64,000 nt of DNA from Comamonas sp. lk (GTDB lineage Bacteria > Pseudomonadota > Gammaproteobacteria > Burkholderiales > Burkholderiaceae_C), in contig CAMELV010000006.1 in NCBI GenBank assembly GCA_945925985.1, positions 104,557 to 168,556 of the forward strand. The letters run 5' to 3'. The notes under the pieces were generated by a model that had not been told where the DNA came from, searched no databases, and saw only the letters and a program-made list of their open reading frames with translations. The translations under genes were made by a program, and so were the position numbers. Each line of letters opens with the position of its first letter. Within the stretch, counting starts at the first letter, position 1. This document shows, piece after piece, positions 25,445 through 33,985 of this stretch.

Positions 25445-26013
25445 GCGCTTAGCGGGTGGTTTGGGTCCGTCATGTTGAGCCCACCCGTCAGATAGTCCAG
25501 AAGTTGCTGGCCGGCTTCGGCCAGCGGCCCCTGGTTGTAGATGGTGTGGTGGGTTTGTAAGCCGTCAAAGCGGGCATTGCGACTCAGCCGACTGTGCACG
25601 GATTGGGCATCATCCCGGCCACGTTGTGCCAGTCGATTTGCAAGTTGATGCGGTTCGGCCAAAATCTGCACTACCCGGATGTCGGCGCCGGGAGCCAGGC
25701 CTTGCACGTGCTCTCTCGATCCATTCACCACCACGGTCCTTCCTTCCTGCACCGCCACCGTGTAGTGCGCGCCTATGCCATAGCGCAACTCATGGGCCTG
25801 CCAGTGCCAGGACAAGCCGCCGCTCAGGCGCAGGGCATCAAATTGGGCCAGCGTGACTGCGGTGTCATCGGCGCCGGGCTGGGCTTCGCGCGTTACCAAG
25901 CGTCTGGAAAACACAATGTCGGGTCGCTCTGCCAGGCGCTGCTGGGCCCAAGCCATGACGCTGTCTTTGCCCGCGCCTGAAGCACCGCAGACAAACACCC
26001 AGACGCCGCTCAT
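25441..26013 (-). CDS. phnN: Ribose 1,5-bisphosphate phosphokinase PhnN
   Basis: A 190-residue P-loop kinase that phosphorylates ribose 1,5-bisphosphate with ATP to PRPP, the last step of the C-P lyase route. The Walker A motif [10 protein letters not shown] is near residues 9-18, and the nucleoside-kinase-like segment [18 protein letters not shown] follows. The length matches E. coli PhnN. It overlaps the DUF1045 gene by 4 bp (ATGA) and is the last gene of the phnF operon. Confidence 0.93.
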   Translation of the reverse strand: MSGVWVFVCGASGAGKDSVMAWAQQRLAERPDIVFSRRLVTREAQPGADDTAVTLAQFDALRLSGGLSWHWQAHELRYGIGAHYTVAVQEGRTVVVNGSREHVQGLAPGADIRVVQILAEPHQLANRLAQRGRDDAQSVHSRLSRNARFDGLQTHHTIYNQGPLAEAGQQLLDYLTGGLNMTDPNHPLSA

Positions 26014-26705
26014 GCTCCGAGCACCAGGTCGTGGAGCCTGTGAAAGGGTTGCCCTGGCGCGGGCTCTTCAAAGATGCAAAGGCGGTCTAGTGTCAGTGGC
26101 GTCTGCGCATTCAGCCGATCCACTTGGCTTGACACAGCCTCTGTCACCTGGGCGGCCTGCACCTTGTTGACCGGGTCGGTCAGCGTGAAGTGACATCGAA
26201 AGCGCTCCAGTACATGGGGGTAGCCGTAACGGTGCAGCAGCTCAAGTTCGCGCGCATCCAAGGTGTCCGGTCGGCGGCGGGCCAGCTCGTCCGGGGTTAG
26301 CGGCTGGCGCAGGTCGTCCAGCTCGATCACACAGGCGCTGGCCAGATCAGAGGCGGCAGTGTGATGATCAGGCGTGACCAGCACGACATAGGGCCCCAGG
26401 CGTCGCACCTGCAACGGCGACAGTGTTACTGGGCGCAGTCGCTGCGCCAGTGACCGGGTGCGGGCCAGCAGCTCGGCTGGGGTGACCCCAGCACGCAAGC
26501 TAAATGGCGCCTTCAGCGTGGCGTGGAAGCCGTAGCGGCGGGCCTGAGTTGTGATGTGGTGGCGTTCGGCAGCAGGCAGCATCGGCGCTGCAAACTCAGG
26601 CGGTGTGCCGTCGTGCGATTCATCCCGCCCTAGCCAGCTGGCGCCGAATGTCCACCAGGGCGAGCTGTGGGCTGGCGCATAGTAAATGGCGTGGCGCGTG
26701 CTCAT
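26010..26705 (-). CDS. DUF1045 phosphonate-associated protein, 2H phosphoesterase-like
   Basis: A 231-residue cytoplasmic protein of the DUF1045 family, found in phosphonate operons. It has two HxT motifs, His61-Ala-Thr63 (YGFHATLKAPF) and His172-Phe-Thr174 (RCHFTLTD), the hallmark of the 2H phosphoesterase fold, whose members hydrolyse cyclic phosphodiesters. The window has no phnP for opening 5-phosphoribosyl 1,2-cyclic phosphate, and this gene sits directly before phnN, which uses the opened product. It is therefore a good candidate for that step; this is inference from motif and context. ATGA overlaps join it to phnF and phnN. Confidence 0.9.
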   Translation of the reverse strand: MSTRHAIYYAPAHSSPWWTFGASWLGRDESHDGTPPEFAAPMLPAAERHHITTQARRYGFHATLKAPFSLRAGVTPAELLARTRSLAQRLRPVTLSPLQVRRLGPYVVLVTPDHHTAASDLASACVIELDDLRQPLTPDELARRRPDTLDARELELLHRYGYPHVLERFRCHFTLTDPVNKVQAAQVTEAVSSQVDRLNAQTPLTLDRLCIFEEPAPGQPFHRLHDLVLGA

Positions 26706-27460
26706 GGTCGATTTCCCGACTCAATCACCAGTTGCACCCGGTCCCCGCAAAAAAAGCACTCACCATATTTGATCGGCACGTCCTCTAGGTCGACATCGGT
26801 ACTCTCTACCCACAACAAGGGTCGGCTCGCTGGTTGACCGAGGAGTCGGGCAGTTTCATCGTCGGGCATTTTCGTGCCTATTCGGCTGAGCTTGCGCACA
26901 TAGTCTTGCACCCCGAAGTGTTTGAGGATATCTGACGTGGGCCGGTCGTTGGTCAGCATGGCCAGCAGGCCGTCAAAGCGTTGCGCCGGGTAGTAGGCGG
27001 TGGCCAGGCCAATCGGTTCGTCATTGGCTTCGTTCAGGGTCTGCACCATCAGCGCCGAGCTGCCTTTTGCCAGGCCCAGCGCAAGCGCCGCCCGCTCTGG
27101 TGCCGTCACCGACCGCGCTGTCAGCAGTTGTCGGCCCGGCAACAGGCCTTGCTGTAATAGGTTTTCATTGAACCGGGTCCGTTGCGTCAGGTGGTAGTCC
27201 AGTACGCCATGCTGCACAAAGGTGCCTCGGCCCGCTTCGATACGCACCAACCCCTCCAACTGCAGGGCGGCGACGGCCTGGCGCAAGGTATGCCGATTGA
27301 CACCGAAGCGCGCCGCAAGCTCTATCTCGCCCGGTATTCGACCGCTGTCGGCATAGCGTCTGTCCTGGATCTCGATTTTCAGGGTGTCAGCGATCTGGCG
27401 CCAGACCGAGACGCCGCGCCGGCGACCCGGCAATGAGGACCGAAATTGTTCCACAGTCAT
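26702..27460 (-). CDS. phnF: GntR-family regulator PhnF
   Basis: A 252-residue regulator of the HutC/UTRA branch of GntR. The N-terminal winged helix (about residues 20-85) has SGRIPGEIELAARFGVNRHT followed by LRQAVAALQLEG. The UTRA ligand domain fills the C-terminal two thirds. The ATG at 27460 is preferred over 27559 because it gives normal family length and a GAAAG site precedes it. It is divergent from phnG and heads the phnF-DUF1045-phnN operon, so it probably represses the C-P lyase genes and itself until a phosphonate-derived ligand appears. Confidence 0.92.
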   Translation of the reverse strand: MTVEQFRSSLPGRRRGVSVWRQIADTLKIEIQDRRYADSGRIPGEIELAARFGVNRHTLRQAVAALQLEGLVRIEAGRGTFVQHGVLDYHLTQRTRFNENLLQQGLLPGRQLLTARSVTAPERAALALGLAKGSSALMVQTLNEANDEPIGLATAYYPAQRFDGLLAMLTNDRPTSDILKHFGVQDYVRKLSRIGTKMPDDETARLLGQPASRPLLWVESTDVDLEDVPIKYGECFFCGDRVQLVIESGNRP

Positions 27461-27552
27461 AAATCTTTCATGTTGGCGCGGTGAACTATGGACTTGGCGC
27501 AAAAGGGCGTCACGCCATGCCCAGCAATATACCCACTGATTTAGACATCTGT
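27461..27552. promoter_or_regulatory. Divergent phnF/phnG control region
   Basis: This 92-bp gap must hold promoters for both phnF and the phnG-M operon and the PhnF operator. An AT-rich AATATA at 27526-27531 could be a -10 for phnG. I could not define a convincing operator palindrome, a good -35 or a Pho box here, so the C-P lyase genes may be controlled by PhnF rather than directly by PhoB. Confidence 0.35.
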
Positions 27553-28017
27553 ATGACAACTGAGTTACCCGTCAACCAACAAGCCAGCAGACAGGCCTGG
27601 CTGGCCGTGCTGGCCCGCGCCAGTCAAGAGGACCTCGCGGCCTGTTTGCCAACACTTGGCCCCCTGCCAGAGGTCCATACCATCAGACCGCCTGAGGTGG
27701 GCATGATGATGGTGCGCGGGCGTATTGGTGGCACCGGCAACCCGTTCAACCTCGGAGAGGCCAGTGTGGTCCGATGTGCCGTGCGGGTGGGGGAGGGCCC
27801 CTTGGGGGTCTCCTGCGCGCTTGGACGGGACAAGCCTCGCGCCAAGCTTGCCGCCCTATTTGACGCCCTGTTGCAGAACCCGCAGCAACATGACCACCTG
27901 CAGCAGACCTTGATCGAACCCCTGGCGCAGGGGCAACGACGACAGCGCCAGTCCAGCCAGCAACAGGCGGCTGACTCCAAGGTTGAGTTCTTCACTCTGG
28001 TGCGCGGCGAATCATGA
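27553..28017 (+). CDS. phnG: C-P lyase core protein PhnG
   Basis: A 154-residue subunit of the PhnGHIJ core complex, which with PhnI exchanges adenine of ATP for the phosphonate. The N-terminus RQAWLAVLARAS matches PhnG starts (E. coli RxxWMxVLAxS). Family features are IRPPEVGMMMVRGRIGGTG and the cysteine in VVRCAVRVG. ATG 27553 is chosen by homology length; ATG 27517 has an AAGGG-like site and cannot be excluded. The stop overlaps phnH by 4 bp (ATGA). Confidence 0.94.
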   Translation: MTTELPVNQQASRQAWLAVLARASQEDLAACLPTLGPLPEVHTIRPPEVGMMMVRGRIGGTGNPFNLGEASVVRCAVRVGEGPLGVSCALGRDKPRAKLAALFDALLQNPQQHDHLQQTLIEPLAQGQRRQRQSSQQQAADSKVEFFTLVRGES

Positions 28018-28610
28018 ACCAGCGCCATCTCGCCGGTGGATTGGCCGATCATGTGCATGACAGCCAGCACACCTTTCGCGCCTTGCTTGACGCCATGGCC
28101 CGCCCGGGGCAGGCACGCAGACTGGGACCCGCTTTACCTGGTGTTGCACTGGGCGGCGCCATGGCTCGGCTCTTGCTGAGTATGGCCGACGATGAAACCG
28201 CGGTCTGGTGGCAGAACGATGATGCCGGATTGGCGCCGTGGTTGCGTTTTCATACCGGTGCCCCATTGGCAGACCAACCACAAGCAGCCGCCTTTGCCGT
28301 GATCACCGACCTGAGTCAGATCCCGTTACTGGCCGATTTCGCGCAGGGCAGTCCCACGTCGCCCGAGCAATCGACCACGCTGCTGTTGGAGCTGCCGGTG
28401 TTCGAGGGCGGGGTGCCGCTGGCTTGGCGCGGGCCCGGCATCGAGGACGTCACCGTCGTTTGCCTGGCCGGGCTGTCGGCAGATTTCTGGCGCCAATGCC
28501 AGGCCAACCAGGCCGGGTTTCCACAGGGCGTGGACATGGTCTTGACCTGCGGAGAGTGGGCCATCGGCTTACCCCGTAGCACGCAGGTGCAGCCTGCCCT
28601 GGAGCGCTGA
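28014..28610 (+). CDS. phnH: C-P lyase core protein PhnH
   Basis: A 198-residue structural subunit of the C-P lyase core, which caps the PhnG-PhnI pair. Family features are the HDSQHTFRALLDAMARPG region near residues 17-34 and GPGIEDV near residue 142. The length is close to the E. coli protein (194). It starts within the phnG stop and is followed 1 bp later by phnI, so the subunits are made in a coupled way. Confidence 0.94.
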   Translation: MNQRHLAGGLADHVHDSQHTFRALLDAMARPGQARRLGPALPGVALGGAMARLLLSMADDETAVWWQNDDAGLAPWLRFHTGAPLADQPQAAAFAVITDLSQIPLLADFAQGSPTSPEQSTTLLLELPVFEGGVPLAWRGPGIEDVTVVCLAGLSADFWRQCQANQAGFPQGVDMVLTCGEWAIGLPRSTQVQPALER

Positions 28611-28611
28611 T

Positions 28612-29736
28612 ATGTATGTCGCAGTCAAGGGCGGTGCTGCCGCCATCGAGGGCTCGTGGCGTTTGCTGGCTCAGCAGCGCCGGGGTGATACCCGCCTGGC
28701 GGCGCTGAGCGTGGCGCAGATCCGGTCCCAGCTGTCACTGGCGGTGGACCGCGTGATGACGGAGGGATCACTCTACGATCCAGAGCTGGCGGCGCTGGCC
28801 ATCAAGCAGGCCAGTGGCGATTTGGTGGAGGCCATCTTTCTGTTGCGGGCCTACCGCACGACTCTGCCGCGCTTGGGCTATACCCAGCCGTTGGATACGG
28901 CGCGCATCACCTTGAGCCGGCGCATCTCGGCCGCCTTCAAGGACGTGCCGGGCGGGCAATTGCTGGGCCCGACGTATGACTACACCCAGCGCCTGCTGGA
29001 CTTCGCCTTGTTGGCAGAAGAAGGCGCGGATGCCACAGCTTCGGTAGCCCAAACGGCGGAGGGCCCAGACAGCGCCCCGGAGTCAGTGGTACCGCGCATC
29101 AACGACCTGTTGACACACGAGGGCTTGCTGGAGACTCCGGCACCCTCTGCGGGCACTGAGCCTGGCGACCTGACCCGCAGCCCGTTGATGTTCCCAGCCG
29201 ATCGTGCCCAGCGCCTGCAGGCGCTAGCACGCAGCGACGAAGGCTGGTTGCTGGCAATGGGATATTCAACCCAGCGCGGCTACGCCAACTCGCATCCGTT
29301 TGCCGGTGAAATTCGCCGCGGCATGGTCAGTGTGATGGTGGTGCCTGATGAGCTGGGGTTCGAGGTGGACATCGGTGAGATCGAAGTCACCGAATGCCAA
29401 ATGATCAACCAGTTCAGCGGTAACCGCGAGACCCCGCCGCAGTTCACGCAAGGATACGGCCTGGCCTTTGGCGGCGCTGAGCGCAAGGCCATGGCCATGG
29501 CCTTGATGGACCGCGCCCTGAGGGCTGGTGAATTGGGCGAAACCGTGATTGCGCCAGCGCAGGACGAAGAATTTGTGCTGGCACATGCTGACAACGTGGA
29601 GGCTTCCGGTTTTGTCCAGCACCTGAAATTGCCGCACTACGTGGACTTTCAGGCGGAGCTGGCACTGGTCCGCAAGCTGCGTGCCAGTCACGTCGCCGCC
29701 GGCGACGCAACATCCATGAACCAGGAACCGTCGTGA
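28612..29736 (+). CDS. phnI: C-P lyase core protein PhnI
   Basis: A 374-residue catalytic subunit with nucleosidase activity that forms the ribose-triphosphate phosphonate with PhnG/H/L. The N-terminus YVAVKGGAAAIEGSWRLLA is diagnostic, as is the later GYSTQRGYANSHPFAGEIRR. It is about 20 residues longer than the E. coli protein, with an Ala/Glu-rich insertion around residues 140-190. The GTG start of phnJ overlaps its stop (GTGA). Confidence 0.95.
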   Translation: MYVAVKGGAAAIEGSWRLLAQQRRGDTRLAALSVAQIRSQLSLAVDRVMTEGSLYDPELAALAIKQASGDLVEAIFLLRAYRTTLPRLGYTQPLDTARITLSRRISAAFKDVPGGQLLGPTYDYTQRLLDFALLAEEGADATASVAQTAEGPDSAPESVVPRINDLLTHEGLLETPAPSAGTEPGDLTRSPLMFPADRAQRLQALARSDEGWLLAMGYSTQRGYANSHPFAGEIRRGMVSVMVVPDELGFEVDIGEIEVTECQMINQFSGNRETPPQFTQGYGLAFGGAERKAMAMALMDRALRAGELGETVIAPAQDEEFVLAHADNVEASGFVQHLKLPHYVDFQAELALVRKLRASHVAAGDATSMNQEPS

Positions 29737-30638
29737 CCGAGTCCCATTACAACTTCGCTTTTCTTGACGAGCGCACCAAGAAGCGCATTCGCCGGGCCCT
29801 GCTCAAGGCGGTGGCCGTACCGGGCTACCAGGTGCCGTTTGGCTCGCGTGAGATGCCCTTCGCCTATGGCTGGGGCACTGGCGGCGTGCAGATCACCGCC
29901 AGCATCATCGGGCGCAGCGACGTGCTCAAGGTGATCGACCAGGGCGCCGATGACACCACCAATGCGGTCAACATCCGGCGCTTCTTTGCCCGCACCACCG
30001 GCGTAGCGACCACACAAAAAACCCGGGACGCGACGCTGATTCAGACTCGGCACCGGATCCCCGAGGAGCCCTTGACGGCGGCTCAGATCCTGGTGTACCA
30101 GGTGCCCATGCCCGAGCCCTTGTCTAAGTTGGAGCCGCGTCGGCGCGAGTCCATTAAGATGCATGCGCTCAGTGAGTATGGGCTGATGCATGTGCGCCTG
30201 TACGAGGACATAGCCCAACTTGGCGCCATTGCGCGGGCCTACGACTACCCGGTGATGGTCAATGAGCGTTACCTGATGTCACCTTCGCCTATCCCGAAGT
30301 TTGACAACCCCAAGATGCACATGAATCCCGCCTTGCAGCTGTTTGGTGCCGGTCGGGAAAAGCGTCTGTATGCGGTGCCACCCTACACCCGGGTGCGCAG
30401 CCTTGATTTTGAGGACCATCCTTTTGAGATCGAGCGCTGGCCGCACGCCTGCGCCTTGTGTGGCGCAGATGACAGCTACCTGGACGAAATGATTGTGGAC
30501 GACCAGGGCGGCCGGCTGTTTGTCTGCTCGGACAGCGACTACTGCGAGCAGCGCCGCGAGGCCGGACACGTCGGGACCCAGCAGGCGGTGACCTTGACCA
30601 ATATCCTTGCTGCGCAAGATGCCGGGGGTGCCGCGTGA
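29733..30638 (+). CDS. phnJ: Carbon-phosphorus lyase PhnJ (radical SAM)
   Basis: A 301-residue radical-SAM enzyme that cleaves the C-P bond, releasing alkane and 5-phosphoribosyl 1,2-cyclic phosphate. The cysteine set C240-x2-C243-x21-C265-x5-C271 matches the E. coli spacing (241, 244, 266, 272) that binds the Fe4S4 cluster and thiyl chemistry. The glycine-rich catalytic segment VPFGSREMPFAYGWGTGG is near residues 34-51. It is about 20 residues longer at the C-terminus than E. coli PhnJ. The start is GTG, inside the phnI stop; phnK starts within its own stop. Confidence 0.97.
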   Translation: MTESHYNFAFLDERTKKRIRRALLKAVAVPGYQVPFGSREMPFAYGWGTGGVQITASIIGRSDVLKVIDQGADDTTNAVNIRRFFARTTGVATTQKTRDATLIQTRHRIPEEPLTAAQILVYQVPMPEPLSKLEPRRRESIKMHALSEYGLMHVRLYEDIAQLGAIARAYDYPVMVNERYLMSPSPIPKFDNPKMHMNPALQLFGAGREKRLYAVPPYTRVRSLDFEDHPFEIERWPHACALCGADDSYLDEMIVDDQGGRLFVCSDSDYCEQRREAGHVGTQQAVTLTNILAAQDAGGAA

Positions 30639-31441
30639 AGCCGGGCGCCCTGCTGTCGGCCCGCCAGGTCGGCAAAGCCTTTGTGTCAAACAGCGCACAA
30701 CGCTGGGCTTGCCGCAACATCAGCTTTGACCTCTATCCTGGCGAGGTGCTGGCTGTCGTGGGTGAGTCCGGCTCGGGCAAGACCACCCTGTTGCGGCTGC
30801 TGGCGGCACGCCTGGCGTGTGACGAAGGTGCGGTCGGCTACCACGCGCGCTGGCCCGGCCACGAACCGTCGGACAGCTTGACCGATCTGGCCGCCATGTC
30901 CGAGGCGCAATTGCGCCAACTGGCCCGCACCGACTGGGGTTTTGTCGAGCAGCACGCCCGCGACGGGCTGCGCATGAACGTGTCTGGCGGTGCCAATGTC
31001 GGCGAGCGGTTGATGGCCCTCGGAGAGCGTCACTACGGGCAATTGCGCAGCCAGGCGCTGGACTGGATGGCCCGCGTGGAGTTGGATGCCGAGCGCGTGG
31101 ATGACCTGCCTGGCACCTACTCGGGTGGCATGCAGCAGCGCTTGCAGATCGCACGCAATCTGGTGACTCGTCCGCGCCTGGTCTTCATGGATGAGCCGAC
31201 TACCGGGCTGGACGTGTCGGTGCAGGCGCGCCTGCTGGACCTGCTGAGACAACTGGTCGACGAGCTGCAGCTCGCCGCTGTCGTGGTCACGCATGACCTG
31301 GCGGTAGCCCGGCTGCTGGCGCAACGGATGCTGGTCATGAAGGATGGGCAGGTGGTGGAACAGGGGCTGACTGACCGGGTGCTGGATGACCCCCAGCACC
31401 CCTACACCCAGTTGCTGGTGTCCTCCGTGTTGACCCCGTGA
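30635..31441 (+). CDS. phnK: C-P lyase-associated ATP-binding protein PhnK
   Basis: A 268-residue ABC-type ATPase that binds PhnJ of the core complex rather than a membrane transporter. Walker A GESGSGKTT is near residues 44-52, the signature YSGGMQQRLQIARNL near 159-173, and Walker B RLVFMDEPTTGLDVS near 179-193. The GTG start overlaps phnJ (GTGA). The PhnK-type segment DWGFVEQHARDGLRMNVSGG is present. It probably opens the complex by ATP hydrolysis. Confidence 0.95.
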   Translation: MKPGALLSARQVGKAFVSNSAQRWACRNISFDLYPGEVLAVVGESGSGKTTLLRLLAARLACDEGAVGYHARWPGHEPSDSLTDLAAMSEAQLRQLARTDWGFVEQHARDGLRMNVSGGANVGERLMALGERHYGQLRSQALDWMARVELDAERVDDLPGTYSGGMQQRLQIARNLVTRPRLVFMDEPTTGLDVSVQARLLDLLRQLVDELQLAAVVVTHDLAVARLLAQRMLVMKDGQVVEQGLTDRVLDDPQHPYTQLLVSSVLTP

Positions 31442-31451
31442 AAGCCAAACC

Positions 31452-32165
31452 ATGAATGCACCCTATCCGTCACCGGTCATCGAAGCCCTCGCCTTGGCCA
31501 AAACCTTCACCTTGCATGCACGCGGCGGCTTGTCACTGCCGGTGTTTCACGGGATCAACCTCAGCGTGCGTCCCGGTGAGTGTCTGGCTCTGACTGGCCA
31601 GTCTGGCGCTGGCAAAAGCTCGCTGCTACGCTGCCTGTACGGCAACTACGCGGCCACCAGCGGCGAGGTGCGAGTGCACCACCAGGGCGAATGGGTCGCC
31701 CTGACTGGCGCCGAACCGCGTGACGTGCTTGCCTTGCGGCGGCACACCATCGGCTACGTGTCTCAGTTTCTGCGTGTGATCCCGCGGGTCAGTACGCTGG
31801 ACATCGTCGCCGACCCATTGCGGCGTCTGGGTGTGCCGGTGGCGCAGGCGCGGGTGCGTGCTGCCGAATGGCTGCAACGCCTTAACCTGCAAGAGGCACT
31901 ATGGAGCTTGCCGCCAGCCACGTTTTCAGGTGGTGAGCAGCAGCGGGTCAATATTGCACACGGCATGATCACCGAGCCGGCGGTGCTGCTGCTCGACGAG
32001 CCAACCGCCTCGCTGGACGCCGCAAACCGGCACGCTGTGGTGGCGCTGATCTGTGCTGCACGCCAGAAGGGCAGCGCCATCATCGGGATTTTTCATGACG
32101 AGGAGGTGCGCGCGCAGCTTGCCACCGGCTGCCTCGACATAGAGCAGCACCGGGCCCTGACCTGA
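31452..32165 (+). CDS. phnL: C-P lyase-associated ATP-binding protein PhnL
   Basis: A 237-residue ABC-type ATPase, the second nucleotide-binding partner of the core complex. Walker A GQSGAGKSS is near residues 43-51, the PhnL-specific YVSQFLRVIPRVS lies near 101-113, the signature FSGGEQQRVNIAHGM near 158-172, and Walker B LLLDEPTASLDAAN follows. The ATG lies 10 bp after phnK. Confidence 0.95.
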   Translation: MNAPYPSPVIEALALAKTFTLHARGGLSLPVFHGINLSVRPGECLALTGQSGAGKSSLLRCLYGNYAATSGEVRVHHQGEWVALTGAEPRDVLALRRHTIGYVSQFLRVIPRVSTLDIVADPLRRLGVPVAQARVRAAEWLQRLNLQEALWSLPPATFSGGEQQRVNIAHGMITEPAVLLLDEPTASLDAANRHAVVALICAARQKGSAIIGIFHDEEVRAQLATGCLDIEQHRALT

Positions 32166-32208
32166 GCCCCGCACTCGAAATCGCCAAACAACCGACCGAT
32201 ACAACACC

Positions 32209-33351
32209 ATGACCACACTGATCATCCGCAATGCCACGATTGTGGCCACTGAAGAATGCTTTATCGGTACCGTGCTGATCGAAGATGGCCTGATCCGCCG
32301 CGTCGACCGCGGCGACACGGGCCTGCCCGCTGCGCAGGACTGGGCCGGTGACTGGCTGATGCCGGGCTTGGTCGAACTCCATACCGACAATCTGGAGAAG
32401 CACCTGGTACCACGGCCCGGCGTGCTCTGGAATGCCCATTCGGCCATGACGGTTCATGACGCGCAGTGCGCCGCGGCCGGCATCACCACGGTGCTGGACT
32501 CGGTCGTGATTGGCGACATGGACCAGGGCGGAGCCAGGGCCCAGACCCAACACGCTGCCATCGCTGCCATGCATGAATGCCGCGACGAGGGGCTGATGCG
32601 CATCGAACACCTGCTGCACTTGCGTTGCGAGCTGTCAGCACCCGACATCCTGTCGGTGTTCCAGCAATATGCCCACGACCCCTTGTTGCGCTTGGTTAGT
32701 GTGATGGATCACACGCCCGGCCAGCGGCAGTGGCGCGATATGGTTAGCTTTCGGCGCTATGCCGAGCGAAACCAGCGCTTCACGGACCAGCAGTTTGAGG
32801 CCGTCATCGCGCAGCGCCAGGCGGATCAGCAGGCCTATGCCATCCCGCACCGAGCGGCTATCGTCGAGGCCAGCCGGGCGCGGCAATTGCCCTTGGCCAG
32901 TCATGACGACACCCTGATCGCCGATGTGGAGGCGGCCATGGCCGAGGGGGTCACCATGTCGGAGTTCCCGACCACCGTCGAAGCCGCGCAAGCGGCGCGG
33001 AAGCACGGCATGGCCATCATCATGGGCGGACCCAACATGGTCAAGGGGGGATCGCACTCGGGCAATGTTTCGGCTGCCGAACTGGCGCAAGCCGACCTGC
33101 TTGATATTTTTTCGTCCGACTACGTGCCCAGTAGCCTGCTGCTCGCAACGTTCATGTTGGCCGAGCTGGCCGGCTGGTCCCTGCCCAAGGCTGTACGCAC
33201 GGTAACTTGCAACCCGGCCCGGGCGATTGGCTTGCTGGACCGTGGTCAAGTGGCCGTGGGCCAGCGTGCCGATCTTTTGCGGGTGAGAATGAACCGTGCT
33301 GGAATGCCCTCGGTGTTGCAAACTCTTTATGGCGGTCAGCGGGCTTTCTGA
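32209..33351 (+). CDS. phnM: Alpha-D-ribose 1-methylphosphonate 5-triphosphate diphosphatase PhnM
   Basis: A 380-residue amidohydrolase-superfamily enzyme that removes diphosphate from the ribose triphosphate phosphonate, giving the PhnJ substrate. The metal site begins with LVELHTDNLEKHLVPRPGV near residues 51-69. MDHTPGQRQ and SHDDT carry further ligands, and FPTTVEAAQAARKHGM is a PhnM-typical segment. It ends the core phnGHIJKLM run, 43 bp after phnL, followed 39 bp later by the PhnZ-like gene. Confidence 0.95.
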   Translation: MTTLIIRNATIVATEECFIGTVLIEDGLIRRVDRGDTGLPAAQDWAGDWLMPGLVELHTDNLEKHLVPRPGVLWNAHSAMTVHDAQCAAAGITTVLDSVVIGDMDQGGARAQTQHAAIAAMHECRDEGLMRIEHLLHLRCELSAPDILSVFQQYAHDPLLRLVSVMDHTPGQRQWRDMVSFRRYAERNQRFTDQQFEAVIAQRQADQQAYAIPHRAAIVEASRARQLPLASHDDTLIADVEAAMAEGVTMSEFPTTVEAAQAARKHGMAIIMGGPNMVKGGSHSGNVSAAELAQADLLDIFSSDYVPSSLLLATFMLAELAGWSLPKAVRTVTCNPARAIGLLDRGQVAVGQRADLLRVRMNRAGMPSVLQTLYGGQRAF

Positions 33352-33390
33352 ACCGCGCCCAAAGTTACCCAAATTTAACCGGATACCCCC

Positions 33391-33948
33391 ATGCCTGCTT
33401 TGCCCGATCCTATGAAGACCATCACTCTCATGTTTGATGCCAGTGGCTTGTTACGCTACGGCGAGCACGTCAACCAGGTGGAACACGCGCTGCAATGTGC
33501 CCTGCTGGCGCAACAGGCCGGTGCCAATGATGAACTGATTGTCGCGGCGCTGCTGCATGATGTCGGGCACCTGCTGCACCGCGATGCGCGTGGCGCGCTG
33601 CTTGCAGGGGTTGATGACGTCCACGAAAATCTAGGCGCCAAATACCTGGCCAAATGGTTTGGCCCGGCGGTCTGCCAGCCTATTGCCCTGCATGTCCAGG
33701 CCAAACGTTTTCTGTGCCAGCGCGAGCCCGGCTACCACGATCTGCTGTCACCTGTGTCGCAGCGGACACTGGCCTTGCAGGGCGGGCCGATGTCAGAGGC
33801 GCAGGCGCTCGAATTTGAGGCCGGTGAACATGCGAGTGCTGCCGTCCGGCTGCGCCGATGGGACGATGAGGCCAAGGTGGCGGGACTGCCCACGCCGCCT
33901 CTGGCGCACTTCATGCAAATCGCCGGCCAGTGCATGACCATCGACTGA
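33391..33948 (+). CDS. PhnZ-like HD-domain phosphonate oxygenase
   Basis: A 185-residue HD-domain protein (178 if started at ATG 33412). It aligns by eye with PhnZ, the mixed-valence di-iron oxygenase that splits 2-amino-1-hydroxyethylphosphonate to glycine and phosphate. Iron ligands and substrate residues are kept: His32, His56-Asp57, His60, His78, His101, Lys105 and Asp158 (RRWDDE). Glu25 is also kept, but the gating tyrosine seems shifted by one place (RYGE instead of YxGE). The usual partner PhnY is absent from the window. It follows phnM and is probably co-transcribed. It would add an oxidative route beside C-P lyase. Confidence 0.88.
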   Translation: MPALPDPMKTITLMFDASGLLRYGEHVNQVEHALQCALLAQQAGANDELIVAALLHDVGHLLHRDARGALLAGVDDVHENLGAKYLAKWFGPAVCQPIALHVQAKRFLCQREPGYHDLLSPVSQRTLALQGGPMSEAQALEFEAGEHASAAVRLRRWDDEAKVAGLPTPPLAHFMQIAGQCMTID

Positions 33949-33985
33949 CCAGCTCGCCAACGCCCGGCCAAAAAGGTGCGGTAAA

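Noticed and set aside
27461..27552. Pho box in front of phnG
   Set aside because: No pair of TGTCAT-like hexamers with 11-bp spacing is present in the gap.
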